64,000 nt of DNA from Candidatus Woesearchaeota archaeon. GTDB taxonomy: Archaea > Nanobdellota > Nanobdellia > Woesearchaeales > JACPJR01. The notes beneath the pieces are model-generated. The model saw nothing but the letters and a program-made list of their open reading frames with translations, was not told the origin of the DNA and did not search any database. The first letter of the stretch is position 1. Each line of letters opens with the position of its first letter. A program made the translations under genes and the position numbers. Where the stretch lies: contig JACPJR010000015.1 in NCBI GenBank assembly GCA_016187565.1, positions 1-64,000 of the forward strand, given 5' to 3'. Of this stretch, positions 8,520 to 17,100 are shown one piece after another.

Positions 8520-8855
8520 TCAAAGTATTCTTATGATCTCTTGTTTAATTTTTTCAAATGTTATCAGATTAAGAACTCCAATTTTCATAGTGATTAAATT
8601 TTTTTCAACAGCGAAAATCTTATCTACTCTTATTCTGCTTGGCTTCAGAAGTCTTCCTGAACTCAAATCTTGTTGATCTATCTCTATGGAGTAAGGTTCG
8701 TCTTTTATGACGGTTGTTAACGGTACCATAATGCAATCAGCAGACTTCTTATTAAACGCGTCATTTGAAACAATAACAGCGGGTCTTACTTTTTTTCCTG
8801 TTAAATCTGAGAAAGGATAAGGTAATAAAACAATCTCTTTCTGTTTTACTTCCAT
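8520..8855 (-). CDS. MazF/PemK-like toxin
   Basis: The 111-residue protein has the PemK/MazF SH3-like fold signature. It starts with a strand and PYPFSDLTGKKVRPAVIVSN (about 12-31), where the R-P-A/V-V-V pattern carries the catalytic arginine of the RNase family. MVPLTT follows near 43, and LLKPSRIRVDKIFAV near 68 matches the conserved S/K-x-x-x-(V/I)-D block. These toxins are usually ribosome-independent mRNA endonucleases. The gene lies 2 bp after its probable antitoxin, so they should be co-transcribed. No truncation is seen. Confidence 0.88.
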   Translation of the reverse strand: MEVKQKEIVLLPYPFSDLTGKKVRPAVIVSNDAFNKKSADCIMVPLTTVIKDEPYSIEIDQQDLSSGRLLKPSRIRVDKIFAVEKNLITMKIGVLNLITFEKIKQEIIRIL

Positions 8856-8857
8856 TT

Positions 8858-9115
8858 TTACCTCTTCAAGTACTCATTCCAAATATCATCACTTTTATTG
8901 GCCCAAACTTCTTTTAAGGATTTCTCGCTAAACTTTAAAATGTCCTTAAAATCTTCTTGTAATCTTTGCTCTGTTCGTTCTGCCTTTTCAATAACGATTT
9001 TATTATTCAGTTGTATAATGATCAACTCATCTCCTCGTTCAATTCCTAGCGTCTCTCTTATTGATTGTGGAATGGCAATTTGTCCTTTTTCTGATACCTT
9101 TATTGTTTTCATCAT
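8858..9115 (-). CDS. AbrB/MazE-type antitoxin
   Basis: The 85-residue protein opens with a swapped-hairpin DNA-binding domain: KVSEKGQIAIPQSIRETLGI then GDELIII (residues 5-36). A charged C-terminal tail (about 45-85) would bind the toxin. It is the first gene of the pair and has GAGGTCA seven bases before the ATG. An imperfect palindrome directly downstream of its TATA box is a plausible autoregulatory site, as is usual for this family. Confidence 0.88.
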   Translation of the reverse strand: MMKTIKVSEKGQIAIPQSIRETLGIERGDELIIIQLNNKIVIEKAERTEQRLQEDFKDILKFSEKSLKEVWANKSDDIWNEYLKR

Positions 9116-9134
9116 TTTGCTGACCTCATGATTA

Positions 9135-9158
9135 GTAAGAATTTCCTTACATTTAAAT
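9135..9158 (-). promoter_or_regulatory. Promoter and operator-like palindrome of the MazEF-like pair
   Basis: On the minus strand a TATA-like ATTTAAAT (9151-9158) is followed directly by GTAAG-N6-CTTAC (arms 9146-9150 and 9135-9139), about 20 bp before the antitoxin ATG. The position fits repression by the antitoxin-toxin complex. Confidence 0.5.
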
Positions 9159-9197
9159 CTTTCGGTGATCTATTCTTGTTTTATCTCCCCAAAAATA

Positions 9198-12107
9198 CTA
9201 CATAAGAATAACCGCAACCTTACCTGGCATGGCTTGCTTTGCCTTGGGATTCGTACTCTCTTCTTCTTTTACTAAAGTAATCTTACAGGAAAACTCTTTG
9301 GTAAGCTCAGGAAGCGCTTGCTGAAGTCCCTGTATCTCTTCTTTTCTGTTCAACACTACTTTAGGAATTTTGCTTGTGTCTTTGAGAAGTTTTGGCACGA
9401 GCATTGCGATATTTTTCCCGTGGAGCTTAAGTCCGGGCTGCTGCATCAATCGTTTGATAATTTCACCAGGATTAAAGGTACTTTCCATCTGTTTCTTGAG
9501 TTCCTTGATGAAAGCATATTTCCATTCTTCAGCAATAACCAGCGTAATCTCTTTTGGTTGTTCAATGGTAGAAAGTTTTTGGATATGGCGAATATCCGCA
9601 ATCAATGCTTCTATTGTTTCAGCAATGGCTTCAGATTCTGTATCAACCAGGTTCTGACTAAATGAAGGCCATGGTTGGAGGGATACAAAGTCATCATGCT
9701 TGCTATTTCCTGCTAATTCCCACAATTCTTCGGCAAGATGGGGCACGAGTGGCATGAGGGAAATGATCCATTTTTTAGTGACGTGTTTGTTGACAACCTT
9801 GAGTTCTTTCTCTGATACCCGTTTTTGCATTTTTTTGTAGAGGTTCGGAAGGTGATAGATAACAATGGTTGCATAATCGCGGAGTTTCATCTGCTCCAGT
9901 TCTCGTGATGCTTGATAAAGAAGGGATTCAAACTGCGAGAGAAATGCCTTTGCAAAGGGTGAGGAAACTGTTCCATCTTGTTGTTGGAGGATGGATTCCT
10001 CGAGGAGTAAGGAAAGATTGATCAATGTTTTCTTAACGGTGTTGGCATCATCACTCTTAAAATCAAACGTCCCTTCTAAATTTGCTGCGGTTGCAATATA
10101 GGCTCTGAAGGCATCTGCGCCATACTTCTCATTGACCTCTAATAAACTAATCACATTCCCCTTTGATTTACTCATCTTCTGACCTTCGCTGATGATAAAT
10201 CCGTGAAGGGAAATCTTCTTTGGCCAGTTTTTTTTTGGGAATAATCCTGCATGGGCAAAGATAAAAAAAGAGAGATGATTCGAGAGGTGAGCAAGATAGG
10301 TATGTCGATGATCATTGGGATACCAGTACTCAAAACTTTCCCGTAGTTCCTGGAGCACTTTCGTACTTATCTTTGTCTCCTTACTCACTGCCTTGATATC
10401 GCCTTCGTTGAGATAAACATAATCAAAAAAGCTTAAACTCATTTGCTCAGGTTTGACACCATGCTTTGCAATAATATTTTTGATGGTGTAAAAGGACATA
10501 TAGATTGTTGAATCTGAAAGTGATTCAATGATCCAGTCTTTGGCAAAAGGTAATGGCGTTCCAATGCCTCTCCGTCGTGCAGCTGGTCTCTTGTCCAGCC
10601 AGGCAAAGGTATCTTCAAAGAGCTTTCGTGCAGACTCAGGGAGGAGTTCCATTTCATCCAAGCACGATTGTGCCTTCTCTTTCCAGCCTTTGGCATTGAA
10701 GTCAAGGAACCATTGATCGTGCAGCACAGAAACAATGACCTTTTCACCGCATCTACAGTAGGCTTCTCTCGAAACTTCATAGAACATAACCGCATCATTA
10801 CTTTCGGTGAGCTTTTTTTTAAGGTAGACTTGTGCTTCAGGAATCCGCATTCCGAAACAGGAACCACAATTGGCTTTCATAATTCCTTTTCGAAATACCC
10901 GCTTGTTCAGTTCATCCTTTGCCAGTTTTATCTTTTCCTTGTCATTATAAGAAATGACGCCCATTTCCTTTCCAATCTCAGCCCCGAGGTTTTCGCTCAT
11001 ACCGGGAATCTGTATTATCGATATTGGCTTGAGCTTGCCAACAACCTCTTCATCGAGATGATACTTTCGGATGAGATCCATGTTGTCATGGATTTTTGCA
11101 AGTTCAAAAAGGTCAACAGGATCTTCGAGTGCAGAATAGACTATCCCTGATCCTACATTCTCGTCGATGAATTGTGCCGGGACAATGTAAAGATCATAAT
11201 CAACTAACGGTCCTCGTGCCCATTTTCCCATGAGCTCTGTTGCTTTTACCTCGCCGATAATATTTGGCTTTACATATTGTTGTTCGATTTTTTTAACCGC
11301 TGCATGACCAACAACCCATTTTTCCTTATTGACCTGAACGATAACGTACGTAGCATCAGGATCAATCCATAAGTGAGTCTGCCCATACAGGGCATCAGGT
11401 CGTGTTGTTCCTGCCATTAAGACAAGGTCAGAATTTTTGAGGCGAAACTTTACCCAGAGGAAGTCCTGTTTTGCTACAGGATTGGTATCAGCATCCTGAA
11501 TATCATCCTCGCCTACCGCATTTTCATCGTGCGGGCAGTAGAGTACCGGATAGGATCCCCTGATAAGGTAATCATTGTCTTTATACTTATTGAACTGCCA
11601 GGTAATGAACTGCTGGTAATCAGCATCTCCGGTCGTAAACCTTCGTGTCCAATCAACGCTCAAGCCAAGACTATTGTACTCGTCCATCATCTTTGGAATG
11701 AAGAATTTGACAATGTTCCACGGGTCTTTGAAGGATTCCACCACTTCATTGACTTCTTCTTCGTCAGAAACATATCTTTTCACGTATGATTTATAGAGTT
11801 CGATCTTTTTTTGGTCACCCTTTGCAATGGCAGCAGAAATACCAAGAACAGGAGTTCCGGTGATGTGAAAGGCAAGGGGATAAAGAACATTCAGACCCTT
11901 CATCCGCTGATACCTCACATAGATATCACTTTCCGTAACTGCCCGTCCATGACCAATGTGGAGACTTCCTGAAATATACGGATAGGGCGTTGTGAAAAAG
12001 AATTTTGGCTGGGCATGGTTTACCAGTGGTTCAAAGATTTTTGCCTCACGCCAGCGATTCTGCCATTTTTCCTGAGTCTGCATAAGATTTATCATGTCAA
12101 ATAACAT
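9198..12107 (-). CDS. leuS: Leucyl-tRNA synthetase (archaeal type)
   Basis: The class I synthetase charges tRNA-Leu. The 969-residue length fits the archaeal/eukaryotic subtype. PYPYISGSLHIGHGR (about 40) carries the HIGH signature, and KMSKSKGN (about 645) is the ATP-loop motif. An inserted editing domain lies between them, with the region around LVLMAGTTRPDALYGQTH matching the CP1 threonine-rich motif. An anticodon-binding helical domain and a small C-terminal domain follow. In-frame ATGs also exist at 12095 and 12083. GAGGGGAG directly abuts the first ATG, so 12095 may be the real start. The 5' leader would include the structured repeat at 12161-12279 if transcription starts at the palindromic promoter. 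Confidence 0.95.
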   Translation of the reverse strand: MLFDMINLMQTQEKWQNRWREAKIFEPLVNHAQPKFFFTTPYPYISGSLHIGHGRAVTESDIYVRYQRMKGLNVLYPLAFHITGTPVLGISAAIAKGDQKKIELYKSYVKRYVSDEEEVNEVVESFKDPWNIVKFFIPKMMDEYNSLGLSVDWTRRFTTGDADYQQFITWQFNKYKDNDYLIRGSYPVLYCPHDENAVGEDDIQDADTNPVAKQDFLWVKFRLKNSDLVLMAGTTRPDALYGQTHLWIDPDATYVIVQVNKEKWVVGHAAVKKIEQQYVKPNIIGEVKATELMGKWARGPLVDYDLYIVPAQFIDENVGSGIVYSALEDPVDLFELAKIHDNMDLIRKYHLDEEVVGKLKPISIIQIPGMSENLGAEIGKEMGVISYNDKEKIKLAKDELNKRVFRKGIMKANCGSCFGMRIPEAQVYLKKKLTESNDAVMFYEVSREAYCRCGEKVIVSVLHDQWFLDFNAKGWKEKAQSCLDEMELLPESARKLFEDTFAWLDKRPAARRRGIGTPLPFAKDWIIESLSDSTIYMSFYTIKNIIAKHGVKPEQMSLSFFDYVYLNEGDIKAVSKETKISTKVLQELRESFEYWYPNDHRHTYLAHLSNHLSFFIFAHAGLFPKKNWPKKISLHGFIISEGQKMSKSKGNVISLLEVNEKYGADAFRAYIATAANLEGTFDFKSDDANTVKKTLINLSLLLEESILQQQDGTVSSPFAKAFLSQFESLLYQASRELEQMKLRDYATIVIYHLPNLYKKMQKRVSEKELKVVNKHVTKKWIISLMPLVPHLAEELWELAGNSKHDDFVSLQPWPSFSQNLVDTESEAIAETIEALIADIRHIQKLSTIEQPKEITLVIAEEWKYAFIKELKKQMESTFNPGEIIKRLMQQPGLKLHGKNIAMLVPKLLKDTSKIPKVVLNRKEEIQGLQQALPELTKEFSCKITLVKEEESTNPKAKQAMPGKVAVILM

Positions 12108-12160
12108 CTCCCCTCACTTTCGCTACGGTTAGGGTTTGATTTCCAAGATATGTTTCGTTT

Positions 12161-12279
12161 TCATTTGTTTGCTGGGTTAATACCCTGCCCCTTGGGGCGA
12201 CGTCCTTGTTTAATGTCTGCCGTTCCCAGCAAACATTAAAAATACCCCACCGCTTGCGGTGATTGGGATTTTTATTTTC
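12161..12279 (-). repeat. Three-hairpin dispersed repeat, copy 1
   Basis: About 118 bp that reappear, inverted, at 52070-52186. Read on the minus strand it contains three successive hairpins. Hairpin I has stem CACCGC-AA-GCGGTG inside flanking AAAAAT/ATTTTT arms. Hairpin II is ATGTTTGCTG-GGAA-CGGCAGACAT with a GNRA-type loop. Hairpin III is GCCCC-AA-GGGGC. GTTTGCTGGG and CCCAGCAAAC could also pair as an alternative outer helix. Compared with copy 2, hairpin I shows an A-T to G-C double change that keeps pairing. It lies 54 bp upstream of the leuS reading frame. The rest of the 12108-12481 spacer holds the palindromic promoter and no gene that I can see. Confidence 0.75.
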
Positions 12280-12318
12280 CCTTACTTTTCTTGTTCATGT
12301 TTCAGAATCTTCGAGGTT

Positions 12319-12356
12319 TATATAAAGGTTTTGACATAAACCAAAACCTTTATATA
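12319..12356. promoter_or_regulatory. Bidirectional palindromic promoter (two TATA boxes in 15-bp inverted repeats)
   Basis: Arms TATATAAAGGTTTTG (12319-12333) and CAAAACCTTTATATA (12342-12356) are exact reverse complements around an 8-bp spacer. Each arm contains a TATA box preceded by a BRE-like run, and the boxes point away from each other: one toward leuS and one toward the secreted-protein gene at 12482. Archaeal TATA/BRE logic makes this a divergent promoter, and the symmetry could also be a repressor site. Confidence 0.65.
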
Positions 12357-12481
12357 GGAGTTGCTACTCCGCAATGGTACTCTTTGGGGGAATGTATGGT
12401 AGATAGTTGGTCTGTAGCTAGTAATTATGATGGTTATATCGACTCAATAAAGCTTAATAAATACTGATGTAGGTGACCCAT

Positions 12482-14059
12482 ATGAATGAAGAAAGCAGTT
12501 CTTTGACTTCCCTCGTAAATAATAACGGATATTCTCCTTTGCAGGCAAGGGCAGGAAGACGAGCAACATGGCTCACCGCAGGAGCTGCTGCACTCGCATC
12601 CTTAGCAGGAAGTGTGCTGCCATCAAGCGCAGAAGAAGCAAAAAAACCCGAGCCAGTTTCTTACTACAGTGGTGGTAACCGTCTTGAACTTCATTCTCCA
12701 AACGTTGTTTTTGATATGAATGGCAATGGAAATACTACCGATGATCCTGTTTTCAATCGCTATGCTCTTGTCCAGACTCCTGGAACACCTACGGAAAAAG
12801 CAGGAATTTCGACAACCTATGCAAGTGCATTTAACACCTATGGTGTAAGGAATTTTAAAACTCTCGAAGAGTTTCTCCGTGCAAATCTTGCCTTTGAGCG
12901 TGGACATCCTGAAGTTATGGGTAACCTTGCGCTTGCCTTTGAACCCTCTGCTGGTGATACCTCAACAGTATTTCTCAACTCTTTTTATAACCCAGAAGAT
13001 CCAATGACTGGTAGTGGTACGGTTACAAATCCAGCTACTTACAAAAGTATTAATGATCTTGTTGAAGGAGGAAGGCTCGTCGATGTTCTTACTGCTGATC
13101 CAAAGTCATTCGGTGAACCTAACTGGGATTATGTTGCAGGAAATCATCCAAATCGAGCATTCCATATTCTTCGTTACCGTGTAGGTTCGGATGGAGAAAA
13201 GCTTCCCTTTAATTCCGACGAAGGAACGCCAGTCTATCATCTTCTCGTACAGCCTGAAGCAAAGGGAGATAGACCAGCACACACTGTTCTTATGAATCCT
13301 GCGCATATGCGAAGAGAACCTGAACCTGTTCAACCAGATACGGTTACGGTTACTAACACAGACACCCTTACCGTTGATCGCTATATTTTGCCTACTGATC
13401 GTGATTTCCTTGTTGGAGGTTATGGACGTAGTAATCCAACAACCTATGGGATTCAGGGTGGACTTGCCTGGGAACGCATGAACGTTGAAAATCCAAGCGC
13501 TGCTCACCCAGACACCAGCAGAACAACGCTTTATGTCCTTGGATTCTTGGGCGTGGGAAATGGATCCAATCGCGAAGAACAAACGGTACGAATGCTTGAC
13601 ACTCCTGAAATGATAAGTGATTACCGCCAAAAAGGAAATGTTGATCTCTCAACGAGAGAAGCAGGAGTAAGGGTTGGCCTGGGTAATAAAGGCTTGATTG
13701 GACTCGAAGGCTCATTGCTTCATCAAAATATTGATGGAATTGTTGATCCATGGTGGGAGCATAGCACTCCTGACGGATCATTTACTGATGTTGAATATGA
13801 GCCAACAGTTGATGTTCATAGTAGCCGTTTTGGATGGCGGGCTGGAGCAGATATTGCGCTTCAGTTGTTCCCTGATAGAGTAATGGTTGGTTTGAATGCT
13901 GGCTATAGCCGCATTCCTGACGTCAATGTAAATCATGATAAATATACGGTACAAGGTACGAGCGGCATTTATGTAGGAGGAAGTCTTGTGGTCAATATTG
14001 ACAATCTTGTAGGGGGCAAACGAAACGTAGAAGTATCCTCAGGAAGTCCAGGACGATAA
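12482..14059 (+). CDS. Secreted beta-rich protein with Tat-like signal peptide
   Basis: The 525-residue protein is not recognised as a named family. The N terminus has GRR followed by a hydrophobic alanine-rich stretch ending SSAEEA (about residues 20-50), a twin-arginine-like signal although the full Tat consensus is not met. The central part (about 60-300) is acidic and asparagine-rich. The last ~200 residues alternate polar and hydrophobic residues with many glycines, for example RVMVGLNAGYSRIPDV and GIYVGGSLVVNI. This resembles antiparallel strands of a bacterial outer-membrane barrel. There is no C-terminal membrane anchor. The ATG follows GTAGGTGA. It is the first gene of a same-strand surface-protein run up to 24098. 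Confidence 0.75.
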   Translation: MNEESSSLTSLVNNNGYSPLQARAGRRATWLTAGAAALASLAGSVLPSSAEEAKKPEPVSYYSGGNRLELHSPNVVFDMNGNGNTTDDPVFNRYALVQTPGTPTEKAGISTTYASAFNTYGVRNFKTLEEFLRANLAFERGHPEVMGNLALAFEPSAGDTSTVFLNSFYNPEDPMTGSGTVTNPATYKSINDLVEGGRLVDVLTADPKSFGEPNWDYVAGNHPNRAFHILRYRVGSDGEKLPFNSDEGTPVYHLLVQPEAKGDRPAHTVLMNPAHMRREPEPVQPDTVTVTNTDTLTVDRYILPTDRDFLVGGYGRSNPTTYGIQGGLAWERMNVENPSAAHPDTSRTTLYVLGFLGVGNGSNREEQTVRMLDTPEMISDYRQKGNVDLSTREAGVRVGLGNKGLIGLEGSLLHQNIDGIVDPWWEHSTPDGSFTDVEYEPTVDVHSSRFGWRAGADIALQLFPDRVMVGLNAGYSRIPDVNVNHDKYTVQGTSGIYVGGSLVVNIDNLVGGKRNVEVSSGSPGR

Positions 14060-14176
14060 ACCTCTCTACGAAGCTCTCTCTCAATGACGGAGAGTATAAC
14101 TTACTGCTCACAAAGTACTACAAAAAATAAACAAAGAAATAAAACAATGGCAAAAAACAAACAGGGGGTTTCCACT

Positions 14177-17100
14177 ATGGCTCAGGGTACGCATTCTCTC
14201 CATACGCTATTCACTTTTGGCAGTCGTGTAATGCTTTTTTGTATGATCATCCTTTCCTTAGCAATGAGTGCTGAGGCAATTACCACAACAGGATATTGGG
14301 ATGTAGCAGGAAAACCCCAATCATTAGATGTTGATTTTGGAGAAGATGCTCGTTTTTATTACAATGTCTGTAGTGTCAAAGGCCAATTTGAATATCGTGT
14401 CAGGTTCCTCTATGAAGATGATGTGTTAAAAGAAATACTGGTACCTGAGCAGAATTATGTAGGCAGTTGTAAATCAGACTTTGTTACGATAACTGATGAT
14501 ACCTATCAAGATGAAGAAGAAGACTTTATTGTTGAAATCTGGGGAGATGACGGTGCTAAAAGTACCAAAAAATTGTATTTAACGGTTAATGATAACCGAC
14601 TTCCTAACGAGCCTCCTGAACTGGACAGGTCATTACCTGATGTCAGCTTTAATGAAGATGAACGCCTTACTGACGAATTTGATCTTGATGATTACTTTTC
14701 TGATGAAGATCCTTTAAGCTACAGCGCTAGGGGGAACACTCATGTCAAAGTTTCTATTGACGGAGGAAATAAAGTAGACTTCTGGGCAGACCCCAACTGG
14801 TCTGGATCAGAGGATGTTACCTTTACGGCAAGTGACGGTGAGTTAAGTGTCTCAGATACTATAAGAGTAACGGTTCTCCCAGTCAATGATCCTCCTTTCC
14901 TCACGCAACCGATCACCGATGTCAGCTTTAATGAAGATCAACAGGTTAATGATCAATTTGATCTTGACAATCATTTTGATGATATAGATAGTGCTGTTCT
15001 CTCTTACTCAGTTGAAAATACCAATCATGTCCATGTTTTAATTGATGCAGATAATAACGTAAGCTTCTCGGCGGATGCAGATTGGTCTGGCTCAGAGGAC
15101 ATTACCTTTAGAGCAAGTGATGGCCAGTACAGTGTCTCAGATACTATGAAAGTAACGGTTCGTCCAGTAAATGATCCTCCGGTAAAAACCAGATCATTAC
15201 CTGACGTAACCTTTAACGAAGATGAACGGGTTAATGACGTGTTTGACTTAGATGACTATTTCAGAGATACTGATAGCACATTACACTACTATGCTGAAGA
15301 TACCATCTATGTCCATCTCCTGATTGATGCACAGAATAAAGTAGATTTCTGGGCAGATGCCAATTGGAATGGCAACGAAAAGGTTGTCTTTGTTGCTTAT
15401 GATGAATACTCTGAAGTGAGTGACGAAATTCTCGTGACTGTTCGTCCAGTGAATGATCCTCCTCTTAAACCAAGTAATCCTGATCCCTTTGTTGGTGAAA
15501 CAAATGTCATTATTAATCATGATTTGAGTTGGCAAAGTGGTGACATTGATGGAGATACTATAACGTATGACATTTACTTTGGTACAACTCCTTATCCACC
15601 AAAGGTACGAAGCAATCATCCAAGCAAGAGTTATGATCCTGGAACAATGTTGTATGAAACGCAATACTATTGGAAGATTGTTGCTCGTGACAGTAACTCT
15701 GCTGAAACTGCTGGAGATCTCTGGTACTTCACCACAGAGGAACAGGTTATTACTAATCAACCTCCGGTAGTTACTGACATTGGTGGTTATACTAATCCTG
15801 ATAGCGGGTTGATTAACTTCACTGCTCAAGCAGCAGATCCAGATCTTGGCGATCGTGTTGAACAGGTCGAGTTCCAGGTGAAGGTCGATGAAGGGCTTTC
15901 CATGATGAAGATCGGTCAGGGAGATTGGGTAACGAAGTGTGTTGATACTCGAGAACCATGGAACTGTGCATGGGACAGTACCCAAGAGGTACCGACAAAG
16001 ACTGAAGTCGAAGTACGAGCTCGAGCCTACGACGGAGAACTCTGGGGAAATTACAGAACAGAGGGACCTTTTACGGTTGATAATGACCGTGAAGCACCAG
16101 TTATTACCTTAATCACTCCTCAAAACAATGCGCGGGTTTCAGGCGTAGACGTTGACTTTACCTATAAAGCAGAGGATACAATAAATGCTCTTTCGAGTTG
16201 TACTTTATATGTTGATGGTAGTAGTAAAGGCAGGCATAGCAATCCTCAAGAAAGTACGCCATTGACCTTTTCAGATGTTGATCTCGTCGATGGAACACAT
16301 CAGTGGTGGGTCAATTGTACTGATACTGCACCTAATCCTAATGAAGGTAAGAGTCAGGTATGGAACTTGTACGTTAACCACAGTTTAAGCGATAGAAGCC
16401 CTCCTGTTGTTCAATTACTTTCGCCTCCGAATAATGAAATAGTTGAGGGTGTTGATGTTCAGTTTATGTATAATGTCACCGATCTTGATTCAGGTATTGC
16501 CTCATGTAATCTTTACTTGAATGGCGTGCTTGATCAAACTGACAGCAGCATCAGAGAAGCCATTCCCCAAACCTTTGTCAAGAGATACTTAGCTGACGGA
16601 ACGTACAAATGGAATGTTTCCTGTACTGACGATTCTCTTAATAGGAATGTTGGATATAGTACTACGTGGACGCTCCATGTCGATCATTCCTTGGGAAACC
16701 TACCTCCGGTAGTTACAGACATCGGTGGTTATACTGATCCTGATAGCGGGTTGATTAACTTCACTGCTCAAGCAGCAGATCCAGATCTTGGCGATCGTGT
16801 TGAACAGGTCGAATTCCAGGTGAAGGTCGATGATGGGTTTTCCATGATGAAGATCGGTCAGGGAGATTGGGTAACGAAGTGTGTTGATACGCGAGAACCA
16901 TGGAACTGTGCATGGGACAGTACCCAAGAGGTACCGACAAAGGCTGAAGTCGAGGTACGAGCTCGAGCCTACGACGGAGAACTCTGGGGAAATTACAGAA
17001 CAGAGGGACCTTTTACGGTTGATAATGACCGTGAAGCACCAGTTATTACCTTGATTACTCCTCAAAACAATGCACGGGTTTCAGGCGTAGACGTTGACTT

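Noticed and set aside
9318-9665. 115-residue plus-strand frame opposite leuS
   Set aside because: It is antisense to the conserved LeuRS C-terminal region and has no motif or ribosome site.
15281-15985. 234-residue antisense frame inside the giant surface gene
   Set aside because: It is opposite a clear coding frame in repeat DNA, and the same kind of frame recurs opposite the second repeat unit, so it is a shadow.
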